Shown: positions 1-10,710, counted from the stretch's first letter. The stretch: DNA of 64,000 nucleotides from an uncultured Clostridia bacterium (GCA_947628665.1 CANRAU010000007.1:31577-95576); one strand, 5' to 3'. The notes: generated from the letters alone by a model not told the origin. Made by a program: numbers and translations.

Positions 1-74
1 AGTGGAACATGCCGATTCGGACAAGCGAACACGGTATATCCCCTTGCGGTGATATGATAAAGGAAGGTAAAGGC

Positions 75-1727
75 ATGAAAAAAGGACTTAGTGCGGCGTT
101 GGCTCTTTTCCTGTTGCTGTGCGCGTGCTGTATTCCGACTTCGGCGGCAGGCGCTTCGCTGACGCTGAAAGCTGACAAGAACACGCTTAACGTGGGCGAC
201 ACGGTCACGGTCACGGTCAATATGTCGGGGAATCCCGGTATTGCTTCGCTGGATTTCAGCTTGTATTACGAATCTGACAAGTTACAGGTGCTTTCGCCGG
301 AGAGCCTGTTAAACGGCACAAACGGCTTTTTCGGTATGGAGTCCGTTAATCCGAATACAGCGGGCGTCATCGTCTATAGAAGCATGTCTATGAACTCCAT
401 CACTAAGAATGGCACGGTTTTGACGGTCTCCTTTAAAGTCCTGAGGCCGAATGCAAAATTTTCTGTTGGCGATTTAGAAGCACATACTAGCGGCGATCCA
501 GAGAAAGATAACGGTAAAATCCCGGAAGTTCCTGTCACGGCCAACACGCTGACGCTTTCGTGCGCACATAAAAACGCGACTTCTACACAAACCAAAGCGC
601 CGACCTGCACGGCGGCGGGTACGAAAACCGTGACCTGCAAGGATTGCGGGTATTCCCATACCGAGAGCGTTCCCGCGCTTGGGCACAGCTTCGGCACATG
701 GAGCGTCACGACGAAAGCGACCTGCACAAATCAGGGCGTCGAGACGCGCACCTGCACACGCTGCGGTGTGAAAGAGACGCGTGCGACCGCAAAGGCCGCG
801 CACACGCCGGGGGCTTGGACTGTGACGCAGGACGCGACCTGCACCAAGACGGGCAAACGCGTACAGCACTGCACCGTCTGCCAAGCGCAGATCGGCGAGC
901 AGACCATTCCCGCGAAAGGTCATAAAATAAGCGGTAACGGCGAAATCGTCAAAAACCCGACCTGCACCGAGCCCGGTGAAAAACGCGGCAAATGCAGCGT
1001 GTGCGGCGAAACGGCCGCCGTGGAGGTCATCCCCGCACTTGGGCATACATACGGTCCTTGGGTCACAACGCAGGAGGCGACCTGTACAAAAACAGGCAAG
1101 CAGGTACGTTCCTGCACCGTCTGTCAAAAGCAGACGGATGAAAAGGTCATCCCCGCAAAGGGCCATTCTGTTGCCGAATCCGCCTGGAAGGTCACCAAAG
1201 AAGCGACCTGCACCGAAGCGGGATCACGTGAGGGCAAATGCGCCGTATGCGGCGAAACCGTCCGTGAGACCCTGCCCGCGCTCGGGCACAAAGTCATTAA
1301 GGGCACCGTCATCAAAGAACCGACCTGCACCGAAGCCGGCGAAAAGCAGGGCGTCTGCACGGTGTGCGGCGAAGTAGCCGCTATTGAAACCATTCCCGCG
1401 CTTGGGCATACATTCGGAGAATGGATCGTGACCCGCGAAGCGACCGAAAGCGAAGCGGGCGAAAGGGAGCGCGTTTGCAGCGTCTGCGGTGAAAAAGAGG
1501 TCGAAGCCGTGCCGTTCGGCGCTGATGAAACCGATGCCGTCCCTGTGGGCGGCGATTTGGATACACCGTCCACAAATGACGATACGGAAAAACCCGCTTC
1601 GACGACGAAACAAAAGGTGATTTTCGGCGTTATCGGCGTCGCCGCTGTTTTGGCCGTTTCCGGCATTGCGGCGGGTATTACCATGGCGATCCGCAAAAAA
1701 CGCGATAACACGCAATCTTATCTGTAA
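75..1727 (+). CDS. Secreted cohesin-domain protein with tandem Cys-rich (CxxC) repeats and C-terminal TM anchor
   Basis: Signal peptide MKKGLSAALALFLLLCACC; N-terminal cohesin-like region (LTLKADKNTLNVGDTVTVTVNMSGNPGIASLDFSLYYES); repeated 'ATCTxxGxxxxxCxxCGxxxxExIPALGH' units; C-terminal hydrophobic segment followed by RKKR. Start placed at ATG 75, upstream of the signal peptide. Confidence 0.75.
   Translation: MKKGLSAALALFLLLCACCIPTSAAGASLTLKADKNTLNVGDTVTVTVNMSGNPGIASLDFSLYYESDKLQVLSPESLLNGTNGFFGMESVNPNTAGVIVYRSMSMNSITKNGTVLTVSFKVLRPNAKFSVGDLEAHTSGDPEKDNGKIPEVPVTANTLTLSCAHKNATSTQTKAPTCTAAGTKTVTCKDCGYSHTESVPALGHSFGTWSVTTKATCTNQGVETRTCTRCGVKETRATAKAAHTPGAWTVTQDATCTKTGKRVQHCTVCQAQIGEQTIPAKGHKISGNGEIVKNPTCTEPGEKRGKCSVCGETAAVEVIPALGHTYGPWVTTQEATCTKTGKQVRSCTVCQKQTDEKVIPAKGHSVAESAWKVTKEATCTEAGSREGKCAVCGETVRETLPALGHKVIKGTVIKEPTCTEAGEKQGVCTVCGEVAAIETIPALGHTFGEWIVTREATESEAGERERVCSVCGEKEVEAVPFGADETDAVPVGGDLDTPSTNDDTEKPASTTKQKVIFGVIGVAAVLAVSGIAAGITMAIRKKRDNTQSYL
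597..1500 (+). repeat. In-frame tandem Cys-rich repeats within the cohesin-domain protein
   Basis: Recurring 'gcgacctgcac...tgcggc...attcccgcgcttgggcat' blocks, each coding a CxxC unit. Confidence 0.7.
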
Positions 1728-1775
1728 AAAGCGTGCGGTTCGGATATTTTCGCAATACACAACGGATAAGCACCT

Positions 1776-1809
1776 ACCGACAGTCCGGCTACACAGACTG
1801 TCGGTTTTT
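1776..1809 (+). terminator. Intrinsic terminator
   Basis: ACCGACAGTC-loop-GACTGTCGGT followed by a short T-run. Confidence 0.7.
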
Positions 1810-1871
1810 GCTATCCAATGCAGTCGGCAAATACATCTTAGGAAAGTACGGACGAGAAAGTCGGTGAAACA

Positions 1872-4016
1872 ATGGAACAACCGTTAAACGAGGAACAACT
1901 TGCCGCCGTGACTTCGACAGAAGGCTGTGTGCGCGTCATTGCGGGCGCAGGCTCCGGCAAGACGCGGGCGCTGACGCACCGTTTTGCCTTTTTGGTGAAC
2001 GAAATGGGTATCCTGCCCGAAAATATTCTCTGCGTGACCTTCACCAACAAAGCGGCCAATGAAATGCGCCAACGCATCCACGACCTCATCGGCGACAACG
2101 ATACCGCCTATATCAATACGTTTCACGGATTTTGTGTTTCCGTGCTGCAGGAGGACAGCTACGCGGTACAGTACCCCAAGAGCTTTTTGGTTCTCGACAA
2201 CAGCGACATCGACGATATGCTGCGCATCATCTATGAAGAGCGGGGCTTAACGCTTCGGGATAAGACCTTTTCCGACGCGCGGGATATGATCGAAATACAA
2301 AAGCTCTTTAAAAAGCCGGAATATTATCTCGATATGATCGATCTGCCTTTGGACGCTCTGCATGAGAAATATCTGTGCGCGACTGCGACGGATGAAATCA
2401 TTTTCTACGGCTATTTATATCAGGAAAAGAAATGCTTTGGGCTTGACTACAACGACCTGATCAAATTCACGCTGTATATATTTTCTCAAAACGCGGAGAT
2501 CCGCCTGAAATGGCAGAAGCGTCTCGAATATATCATGATCGACGAATTTCAGGATATTGACCGTCTGCAATATGAGCTGATGGAGGCGCTGTGCGGGTAT
2601 CACAACAATCTGTTTATTGTCGGCGACCCCGACCAGACGATTTACACGTGGCGCGGCGCAAATGTGCAATATCTTTTGGATTTTGACAAGCATTTTCCGT
2701 CTGTCAAGACGGTTATGATGCTGAAAAATTACCGCTCCACACCGCAGATTTTGGCGGTCGCGAATTCGCTGATCGACAAAAATAAGCACCGCGTCAAAAA
2801 AGAGCTTGTCCCCGTTCTTTCGGACGGAGAAAAGGTCACGTTTCACTTTGCCGAAAACGCGGCGGCCGAGGCGGAATGGATCGTGTCACAAATCGGGGAG
2901 CTGCATGAAAAAGGTATCGCATACCGCGACATGGCGATCCTTTACCGCGCACATTATGTGACCCGTTCGGTGGAGGAGGCGCTTCTGAAAGCGAAACTCC
3001 CCTATCACATTTACAGCGGCATCCCCTTTTTCGGGCGGGCGGAGATCAAGGACGCGCTTTGCTATCTGCGCATGGTCGTCACACAGGACGATTTGTCCTT
3101 GCGGCGCATCGTCAACGTCCCGAAGCGGAATATGGGCAAGCGGCGTATGGCATTTTTGGAAAAATATGCCGAGGAAAACGCCTGCTCCTTATATAACGCT
3201 CTGAAACAAACTTTGGACGACGATATTTTCAAAGGGACAAAGGCGGCGCGTTTTGTACGTCTGATCGAGGATTTCTCCGCAAACTACACCGAACAGCCCG
3301 TATCCGATCTGCTCGCCAAGATTTTGAACGCGAGCGGCTATGAAACGATGCTGCGCACAGAGGGCAGTCAGGAGCGGCTCGACAATTTGGCGGAGCTCAA
3401 GCAGTGCGTACACGAATACGAAACGAGTTGCGGGGAAGAAGCGACGGCGGCGCATTTTCTAAGCCACGTCGCGCTGTTCACGAATGCCGACGCGGAAGCG
3501 CCCGCCGATAAGGTAAAGCTGATGACCGTCCATGCCGCGAAAGGACTGGAATTTCCCTTTGTATTTCTCTGCGGCATGAACGACGGCGTGTTTCCCTCCC
3601 GTAAGACCAGGGATCTCCTCGGCATGGAGGAGGAACGGCGGCTTGCGTTTGTCGCCATGACCCGCGCGGAAAAGCGGTTGTATTTGTCGGGCGCGGAGGG
3701 ACGTAATTTTGACGGTTCTCCCCGCTATCCGTCCCGTTTTGTGCTGGATATAGACAGCCGCCTTTTGACCTTTACAAAAAAGCCGAACGACGGCCTGATC
3801 GCGGACGCGCGGGCGTACATTGCGAACAGCGAAAAATATATGCCGGAAAACGAAAAGAGCACGCTGTTCCCCGTCGGCGCACGGGTTCGGCACGACTATC
3901 TCGGCGAGGGCAGTATTTTGGAGGCGGATACGGAAAAAGGCGCATACCACATAAAGTTTGATTCGATCCCGACCCCGCGTATCATCTCCTTTCGTGTAAA
4001 GCTCTCGCAGATATAA
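1872..4016 (+). CDS. UvrD/PcrA-family ATP-dependent helicase
   Basis: 714 aa; Walker A AGAGSGKT, DEFQDID, GDPDQTIYTWRGA, MTVHAAKGLEF, VAMTRAEKRL motifs. Confidence 0.93.
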   Translation: MEQPLNEEQLAAVTSTEGCVRVIAGAGSGKTRALTHRFAFLVNEMGILPENILCVTFTNKAANEMRQRIHDLIGDNDTAYINTFHGFCVSVLQEDSYAVQYPKSFLVLDNSDIDDMLRIIYEERGLTLRDKTFSDARDMIEIQKLFKKPEYYLDMIDLPLDALHEKYLCATATDEIIFYGYLYQEKKCFGLDYNDLIKFTLYIFSQNAEIRLKWQKRLEYIMIDEFQDIDRLQYELMEALCGYHNNLFIVGDPDQTIYTWRGANVQYLLDFDKHFPSVKTVMMLKNYRSTPQILAVANSLIDKNKHRVKKELVPVLSDGEKVTFHFAENAAAEAEWIVSQIGELHEKGIAYRDMAILYRAHYVTRSVEEALLKAKLPYHIYSGIPFFGRAEIKDALCYLRMVVTQDDLSLRRIVNVPKRNMGKRRMAFLEKYAEENACSLYNALKQTLDDDIFKGTKAARFVRLIEDFSANYTEQPVSDLLAKILNASGYETMLRTEGSQERLDNLAELKQCVHEYETSCGEEATAAHFLSHVALFTNADAEAPADKVKLMTVHAAKGLEFPFVFLCGMNDGVFPSRKTRDLLGMEEERRLAFVAMTRAEKRLYLSGAEGRNFDGSPRYPSRFVLDIDSRLLTFTKKPNDGLIADARAYIANSEKYMPENEKSTLFPVGARVRHDYLGEGSILEADTEKGAYHIKFDSIPTPRIISFRVKLSQI

Positions 4017-4100
4017 ACAAAGGCCGTGTTGCCTGCAAAACGGACTTGCAATATGCATGGGTAAACCCGCAAGCAGTGAAAAGATAACAGGCCAAAAAAA

Positions 4101-4124
4101 GCCCGGCAAGAGCCGGGTTTTTTT
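4101..4124 (+). terminator. Intrinsic terminator
   Basis: CCCGGC-aaga-GCCGGG followed by TTTTTTT. Confidence 0.8.
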
Positions 4125-4180
4125 GCAGTTTCTTTGGAATCAAGCGTATATGCCGTATATCTTTTCGGTGGGAATGCAGT

Positions 4181-6358
4181 TTATCTGACGGCGACGCGGT
4201 CTTTCGCCTCTTGATACATGGCTTCGATCTCCGCCAAATGCGTATAGTTTTCCGCCTGCACGATCAGGTTGTGCGCGTTTTCATACGGGGCGACGATGCG
4301 TCTGTAGACCGATACGCCGTGCACATACGCTTTCAGCTCCCGACGGGCAAGGACATTCTCGCGCAGGGAGTGCGTTTCGCGGTTCTGCAAGGTCTCCTGC
4401 ACTTTCCTGTTGGGTTCTGTTAAATGATCGCGCCCGACCTTTTGAAGCAGCTTTGCCGCCGTTTTCTCGGTTCTCGCAAGCGCGATGGCGTCCGCACGAA
4501 TCTCGCGTTCCTCTTTCGTGCCGTGCGGGAGCGCTTTGGCTTTTGCCATGCGCGCTTTCCAGTCGGCATATTCCGCAACCTTCCCCTGCGCGACCGTCTC
4601 TTTGGCAGCCGCAAGCTGTGTCTGATAGCGGGTCGTGTCAAACTTTTGCAGTTCCTCCAGCACAATGGGCAGGCTTTCGATGATCTCGTTTTGCTGCCTT
4701 ACCTCGCGGATCGTCCGCTTGGCCTCGGCAATGGCCGCCTTGCGGCTCTCCTTCTGCGCCTCTGTTTCTTTGGGGAGCTTACGCGCGGCCTTCAAAGGCG
4801 CTTTGTCGATTTTCTGCTTTTGAGCGCCCGCATATTTTTGCGCGTCGCGGATGAGATCCACAGCTTCAATTAACTGCGCGTCATCCAAAACCCCGTCGCC
4901 GAAATCCTCAAACATCGAGCGAATTTTCAGCACGTTGACATAGCCGCGATGCTTGCTTTCCGTCAAATCATAGAACAGGTACGGGATCACGTTCAAAACC
5001 GCGCCGATCACGGCACACGTAATGAGCATCCCGAAAAGATTGTTGCGCAGCGTGTCGTCATACAGCACGTTGTAATCTTCGTGTAAACCCAATTTTTCCT
5101 GCAAGGACGGAATGATCAACCCCGTAAAGAAGCCGAGTACCGTGCTGATAAAGCCCATAGGCCCAAACAGGCCGTCTACGCGCACGCCCGTTTTCCACTG
5201 GTGATAGTCGCGCATATCCGCCTGCAGATTCGGCATGTACACATTGCCCAGACAGTTGACGAAATTGTTTAGATAAAAGACCACGCACACCATAAACAGA
5301 TTGTGGTATGTAAAGTAAAGGATCGTGAGCAGGACGATATTGGTCAGGTTGCTGAGGATCAGCAAATTTCGCTTACCAAGCAATTTAATCAAAAACGGCA
5401 CGGCGATCAGCGCCCACAGCGCACCGTTGCCGTTAATGGTGTTGACGACCCCTAACAGCGCCTGCTTTGCGCCACCGTAAGCATACACAAACGACCAGCT
5501 AAGCACCGCGCCGTAGGCGTTCTCTAAAAATCCCACCCACGAAGCGGAGGTGATGATCCAAAAGTACTTGTTTTTCGCCACCTCGCGCACGGAGTCGGCA
5601 ATGCTGACATATTCGAGTCCCTTTTTCGGGAGAATGATACGCTCTTTGAGCTTGGGGAAGAAGATCAGGATCACAACAAGCCCAACGACCGTAAATCCGG
5701 GGTAAATAATGCGGTAGGTTTGGATATTGTTCAAGCCGAACGTCCACCCCGCGACCGTGGGAATGACCAAATTGGTGATAGAGGGCGCAAGGGAGTAAAT
5801 GATCTGTGAAATGCTCATGACGTTGGCACGTTCCTGCGCATTCGGCGTGATGATCTGCTGGAAATACGCCCACCCCTCATTATAGAAGCACAGGAAAATT
5901 TGCAGCACCATATAGAAGAACCAGACGACCACGGCTTTGGTCACATAGCTCCAGTGTTCATACGGCAGCCAGACAAACACCGTGGATATGGCGATGAGCG
6001 GGAACGGCGTGCGGATCATAAACGGAATGAATTTGCCGCCCTTCATGTGGTGGTTGTCGAAATACCAGCCGCGGAAAAAGCCGAGCGGTATGCCGATGAC
6101 GTTTGCGACCATCAGCATGATCTGCAAATCCAGCGGCCGCAGACCGATGCTCGCGCCGACCAGAAAATTTCCCGCGTCCAGACCGATGGTGGACGCCAAA
6201 AGCGACGCCCAATGCACACCGAAACCGGCCGCACCGATCATTACGACCTCTTTGTACGGTACATAATTCCCTTCGGCAGGCGTATTCCAATAGCGTTTTC
6301 CGATATCTATGGCGCTGTGGATCTTGCTTTTGAGCGCAGCGCTTCGACCGGATTTCAT
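4181..6358 (-). CDS. MFS (GPH-like) transporter with long charged C-terminal extension
   Basis: 725 aa; multiple TM segments typical of sugar/cation symporter-type MFS; last ~230 aa highly charged and predicted helical. Confidence 0.75.
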   Translation of the reverse strand: MKSGRSAALKSKIHSAIDIGKRYWNTPAEGNYVPYKEVVMIGAAGFGVHWASLLASTIGLDAGNFLVGASIGLRPLDLQIMLMVANVIGIPLGFFRGWYFDNHHMKGGKFIPFMIRTPFPLIAISTVFVWLPYEHWSYVTKAVVVWFFYMVLQIFLCFYNEGWAYFQQIITPNAQERANVMSISQIIYSLAPSITNLVIPTVAGWTFGLNNIQTYRIIYPGFTVVGLVVILIFFPKLKERIILPKKGLEYVSIADSVREVAKNKYFWIITSASWVGFLENAYGAVLSWSFVYAYGGAKQALLGVVNTINGNGALWALIAVPFLIKLLGKRNLLILSNLTNIVLLTILYFTYHNLFMVCVVFYLNNFVNCLGNVYMPNLQADMRDYHQWKTGVRVDGLFGPMGFISTVLGFFTGLIIPSLQEKLGLHEDYNVLYDDTLRNNLFGMLITCAVIGAVLNVIPYLFYDLTESKHRGYVNVLKIRSMFEDFGDGVLDDAQLIEAVDLIRDAQKYAGAQKQKIDKAPLKAARKLPKETEAQKESRKAAIAEAKRTIREVRQQNEIIESLPIVLEELQKFDTTRYQTQLAAAKETVAQGKVAEYADWKARMAKAKALPHGTKEEREIRADAIALARTEKTAAKLLQKVGRDHLTEPNRKVQETLQNRETHSLRENVLARRELKAYVHGVSVYRRIVAPYENAHNLIVQAENYTHLAEIEAMYQEAKDRVAVR

Positions 6359-6652
6359 GCCGACATCTCCCCTTTTCCTTTCTGTTTTGGCTGTCGTTGC
6401 ACAGCTTTTGTAACATTATAACAAATTTTTACGCGCAAATAAAGTGAAAAATAAGAAAAAAGCAAAAAAATTATTGTGAAAAGATTCAAAAAATTCTCCT
6501 GAAACGCCGCGCTGCACAAATCATTATCGTTAAATTTGCACAAATTTTTGCTTGGGTTTTTAGGGCTTAATACGAAAATCGGCAAATCGCATATCATTTT
6601 TCTGCAAAATATGCTATACTTTCTTTACTAGACCATTGGGAGATGCTACGAC

Positions 6653-7633
6653 ATGGAATTCCTGACCAATGAATTTACCTACCCCTCCGCTTCCGGACTT
6701 TGCGATATTTTCGCGCAAAGCGTCGCGCCCGCCGACTTCGGCGCGGTCAAAGGCGTGGTGCAGATCGCCCACGGTATGGCGGAATATTCCAATCGCTATG
6801 CCCGCTTTGCCAAAGCGCTTTGTGAAAACGGCTACGCGGTGTATATCAACGATCACCTGGGTCACGGCGCATCCGTCGCGCGTGAGGAGGAATTGGGCTT
6901 TTTCGGCGACGACGGTCCGAACAACCTTGTGGAGGATATGAAACAGCTGACCGACATTGCGCGGCAGGAGTACCCGCACGTTCCCCTGTTTTTATTCGGC
7001 CACAGCATGGGGTCTTTCCTCGCGCGCAAATATACGGCAAAATACGGTCATATGCTCGACGGCGCGGTCTACTGCGGCACAAGCGGTCCGAACCCGGCAG
7101 TGGGCATCGGGATCCTGCTCTCGAACGCCATCGCCAAAAGCGAAGGGAAGCTGTACCGCTCGAGCTTTATTGACAATATGGCCTTCGGCACATACAATAA
7201 GAAAACGCCGAAAAAGACCAAATTCGACTGGCTCTCCCGCGATGAGAAAGAGGTCAAGAAGTATATACAGGATAAAAGCTGCGGTTTTGTCTTTACCGTG
7301 GGCGGCTTTGCGACGCTGTTTTCTGTCCTCAAAGAAGTCTCTGCCAAGACCTGGTACAGCGCTGTACCCGCAGACCTGCCGATCCTGCTCATCGCGGGCG
7401 ACAACGACCCCGTCGGCGAGTATGGCAAGGGCGTGACCGAGGTGTACAAGACCCTGCGCAAAACGGGACATGCCGGTACGGTGATGAAGCTCTATCCGGA
7501 AGCGCGCCACGAGCTGCTCAACGAGCTCAACCGCGACGAGGTCACGGCGGATTTGATCGACTGGCTGAACGCGCACATACAGACCCCGAAGGAGGCGCAG
7601 GCGGCGTCCGCTTCCCCTGCAAAGACGGTTTAA
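6653..7633 (+). CDS. Alpha/beta hydrolase (lysophospholipase-like)
   Basis: GHSMGS nucleophile elbow, HGMAEYSNRYARFA, NDHLGHG motifs, C-terminal catalytic His region ARHELLNE. Confidence 0.88.
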   Translation: MEFLTNEFTYPSASGLCDIFAQSVAPADFGAVKGVVQIAHGMAEYSNRYARFAKALCENGYAVYINDHLGHGASVAREEELGFFGDDGPNNLVEDMKQLTDIARQEYPHVPLFLFGHSMGSFLARKYTAKYGHMLDGAVYCGTSGPNPAVGIGILLSNAIAKSEGKLYRSSFIDNMAFGTYNKKTPKKTKFDWLSRDEKEVKKYIQDKSCGFVFTVGGFATLFSVLKEVSAKTWYSAVPADLPILLIAGDNDPVGEYGKGVTEVYKTLRKTGHAGTVMKLYPEARHELLNELNRDEVTADLIDWLNAHIQTPKEAQAASASPAKTV

Positions 7634-7719
7634 GAACTCGGCAAAATCCACAAAGCAAAGTGGGAAAAGCGGGGGAAGTTGTTAAACCCTCCAATATTCA
7701 AAATTCATGCTTTTTTCTC

Positions 7720-7748
7720 TTGATTTTCTTTGTCAAAATCGGTAGAAT
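7720..7748 (+). promoter_or_regulatory. Sigma-70-type promoter of the purine cluster
   Basis: TTGATT - 17 bp - TAGAAT, about 220 bp upstream of purE. Confidence 0.65.
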
Positions 7749-7902
7749 GGTTGTGTAATTTTTACTAACGGAGGAAACGGCCTTGTTTTTTTCGGCGGCA
7801 CACGGTGGGGCAATCCAAATCGAAATTCTGCCTTTCTGCAAGTGCAAGCGTTTGGCCGCAGACACCTGTGTACAAACAGGCAAAAAGCAAATGCAAACGA
7901 TA

Positions 7903-7931
7903 ACGGCGTAGTGCAACCTACGCCGTTTTTC
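7903..7931 (+). terminator. Leader terminator/attenuator upstream of purE
   Basis: AACGGCGTAG-tgcaac-CTACGCCGTT plus T-run, between the promoter and the purE start. Confidence 0.7.
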
Positions 7932-7965
7932 TGTTTCCGAATCTGAAATCAGCGAGGTAAAAAAG

Positions 7966-8457
7966 ATGAAAAAAGTTGCCATTGTTATGGGTTCTGACAG
8001 CGACCTGCCCATTGCCGAAAAGGCGGCGCAGCAGCTAAAGGATCTGGGCATTCCTTTCGAGGTACACGTCATGTCCGCGCACCGCACGCCCGACGAAGCG
8101 TGCGCTTTCGCGAAGTCTGCAAAGGAAAACGGCTTCGGGGTACTCATATCCATTGCGGGTATGGCGGCGCATTTGGGCGGCGTTCTTGCCGCCAACACCA
8201 CGCTGCCGATCATCGGCGTGCCGGGAAAATCCTCGTTTGAGGGCTTAGATGCACTGCTGGCCACGGTGCAGATGCCCTCCGGCATCCCCGTCGCGACGGT
8301 CGCGGTGAACGGCTCGAAAAACGCGGCGATCCTCGCAGCGCAAATGCTTGCGCTGTCGGACGCGGCGCTCGACGAAAAGTTGGTTGCCATGCGCAAAACC
8401 ATGGCTGACGAGGTGCGCGCGAAAGACAGAAAGATCGCCGCACAGTTTTCCGAATAA
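7966..8457 (+). CDS. purE: 5-(carboxyamino)imidazole ribonucleotide mutase
   Basis: MGSDSDLP, SAHRTPD, AGMAAHLGGV, LATVQMPSGIPVATV motifs. Confidence 0.95.
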   Translation: MKKVAIVMGSDSDLPIAEKAAQQLKDLGIPFEVHVMSAHRTPDEACAFAKSAKENGFGVLISIAGMAAHLGGVLAANTTLPIIGVPGKSSFEGLDALLATVQMPSGIPVATVAVNGSKNAAILAAQMLALSDAALDEKLVAMRKTMADEVRAKDRKIAAQFSE

Positions 8458-8511
8458 CGGTTGCTTATCATTCTTACCGATTTATAATCTTACAAAGAAA
8501 AGGTGAAAATC

Positions 8512-9222
8512 ATGGAAAAACGTGAACAGTTGTATGAGGGAAAAGCAAAGAAGGTCTTTCGCACGGACGACCCGGAGCTGTTGATCGTCGATTACAAGGA
8601 CGACGCGACCGCCTTCAACGGCGAAAAGAAAGGCACGATTATGGGCAAGGGCGTGGTCAACAACCGCATGACGAACCATGTGTTTGCCAAATTGGAGGAA
8701 GCGGGCGTACCCACGCATTTGGTCAAGGAGCTTTCCGACCGCGAAACGCTCGTCAAAAAAGTCTCGATCGTTCCGCTGGAGGTCATTGTGCGCAACGTGG
8801 CGGCGGGCAGTTTTTCCAAGCGCATGGGCGTTGCGGAAGGCACGCAGCTGCTTTGCCCGATTTTGGAGTTCAGCTATAAAAACGACGACCTGGGCGACCC
8901 GTTTATCAACGACGATTACGCACTGGCGCTCGGCCTTGCCACACAGGAGGAGATCGATACGATCAAAGCCTATACCCGCAAGGTCAACGAATTCTTAAAG
9001 GCATATTTCCTGTCGGCGGGCATGAAGCTGATCGACTTCAAAATCGAATTCGGCAAGACCTCGGACGGGACGATCATTCTGGCGGACGAGATCTCGCCCG
9101 ATACCTGCCGCCTGTGGGACGTCAACACCAACGAAAAGCTCGACAAGGATCGTTTCAGACGGGATATGGGGAATGTCGAAGAAGCGTATAACGAGGTATT
9201 CGAGCGTCTGGGGTTGGCGTAA
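8512..9222 (+). CDS. purC: Phosphoribosylaminoimidazole-succinocarboxamide synthase
   Basis: [37 protein letters not shown] motifs; ATG at 8512. Confidence 0.96.
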   Translation: MEKREQLYEGKAKKVFRTDDPELLIVDYKDDATAFNGEKKGTIMGKGVVNNRMTNHVFAKLEEAGVPTHLVKELSDRETLVKKVSIVPLEVIVRNVAAGSFSKRMGVAEGTQLLCPILEFSYKNDDLGDPFINDDYALALGLATQEEIDTIKAYTRKVNEFLKAYFLSAGMKLIDFKIEFGKTSDGTIILADEISPDTCRLWDVNTNEKLDKDRFRRDMGNVEEAYNEVFERLGLA

Positions 9223-9267
9223 GCCATCCCCTGCGATTTATTTTCGGAAGAAAAAATGAGGTAAAGC

Positions 9268-10710
9268 ATGTTTAACAGCATCCATGAAGAATGCGGCGTA
9301 TTCGGCATTTACAGCCCCGCCACGGCGGACGTTGCCTCAAGCGCCTATTATGCGTTGTATGCGTTACAGCATCGCGGGCAGGAAAGCTGCGGGATCGCCG
9401 TAAATGACGACGGCGTTATTACCTGCTACAAAAACGAGGGGCTTGTCAACGAGGTTTTCAAAAAGGAAACGCTGGAAAAGCTCGGCAGCGGGCAAATGGC
9501 GGTCGGGCATGTGCGCTACGGCACGACGGGCAGCAACGGCATTCAAAATGCGCAGCCGATGGTCGTCAACCATATCAAGGGCAGCATGGCTTTGGCGCAC
9601 AACGGCAATCTCACGAACGCCGCGGAGCTGCGTGAAACGCTGGAGATGAACGGTTCGATCTTTCACTCCACGAGCGACACGGAGGTCATTTCTTACATCA
9701 TCACCAAGGAGCGTATTTCTGCGCCCTCCATTGAGGCTGCGGTTTTTGCGGCGATGTACCGCTTAAAGGGCGCGTATTCCCTGATCATTATGTCCCCTTC
9801 CAAGCTCATTGCCGCGCGCGATCCGCTGGGCTTCCGTCCGCTTTGCATCGGGCAAAAGGACGGGCAGATTTTATTCGCTTCGGAGACCTGCGCGCTGCAC
9901 GCCTTGGGCGCGGCCTATATGCGGGATGTACGCCCGGGTGAGATCGTTGTCGTGGACAAATACGGTATGCGTTCCATTGAGGGACATTGCACCGACCAAA
10001 AAAAGGCGCTTTGCGTATTTGAATACATCTATTTCGCCCGTCCGGATTCGGAAATCGAGGGCTGTTCGGTACACCTTGCCCGCCGCAAGGCAGGCGCGTT
10101 TTTGGCGCAGCAGCACCCCGTGGAGGCAGATGTGGTCGTCGGCGTGCCGGATTCCGGCATCGACGCGGCCATGGGCTACGCCGAGGAATCGGGTATCCCC
10201 TACGGCCTTGGATTCATCAAAAATAAATACATCGGGCGGTCGTTTATTCAGCCAACGCAGGAACAGCGCGAGAGTGACGTGCGCATCAAGCTCAATGCGG
10301 TGTCTTCCACCGTGCGGGGCAAGCGCGTGGTGATGATCGACGATTCCATTGTGCGCGGCACGACCTGCGCGCGCATTGTAAAGCAGCTGCGCGACGCGGG
10401 CGCGCGGGAAGTGCATGTACGCGTTTCCGCGCCGCCGTTTCGACATCCCTGCTATTTCGGCACGGACATTGATTCCGCCGAGCATTTGATCGCCAACAAC
10501 CACAGCATCCCCGACATCTGCAAGATCATCGGCGCGGATTCCTTAGGGTATTTAAGCGAAGAAAGCGTCCTGCATTTGGCGGACGGCTGTCCGCTGGACT
10601 TCTGCGCGGCGTGCTTTAACGGCGATTACCCCATAGAGCCGCCCAAAATCAACGCCAAATCGAAATTTGAAACCAAAATCAGTGAGAAAAAGACGGGAGG
10701 CAACGCATAA
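9268..10710 (+). CDS. purF: Amidophosphoribosyltransferase
   Basis: N-terminal CGVFGIY glutamine amidotransferase, ALQHRGQES, PRPP motif VVMIDDSIVRGTT. Confidence 0.97.
   Translation: MFNSIHEECGVFGIYSPATADVASSAYYALYALQHRGQESCGIAVNDDGVITCYKNEGLVNEVFKKETLEKLGSGQMAVGHVRYGTTGSNGIQNAQPMVVNHIKGSMALAHNGNLTNAAELRETLEMNGSIFHSTSDTEVISYIITKERISAPSIEAAVFAAMYRLKGAYSLIIMSPSKLIAARDPLGFRPLCIGQKDGQILFASETCALHALGAAYMRDVRPGEIVVVDKYGMRSIEGHCTDQKKALCVFEYIYFARPDSEIEGCSVHLARRKAGAFLAQQHPVEADVVVGVPDSGIDAAMGYAEESGIPYGLGFIKNKYIGRSFIQPTQEQRESDVRIKLNAVSSTVRGKRVVMIDDSIVRGTTCARIVKQLRDAGAREVHVRVSAPPFRHPCYFGTDIDSAEHLIANNHSIPDICKIIGADSLGYLSEESVLHLADGCPLDFCAACFNGDYPIEPPKINAKSKFETKISEKKTGGNA

Noticed and set aside
474-1166. 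230-aa minus-strand ORF over the Cys repeats
   Set aside because: Antisense of a tandem repeat coding region
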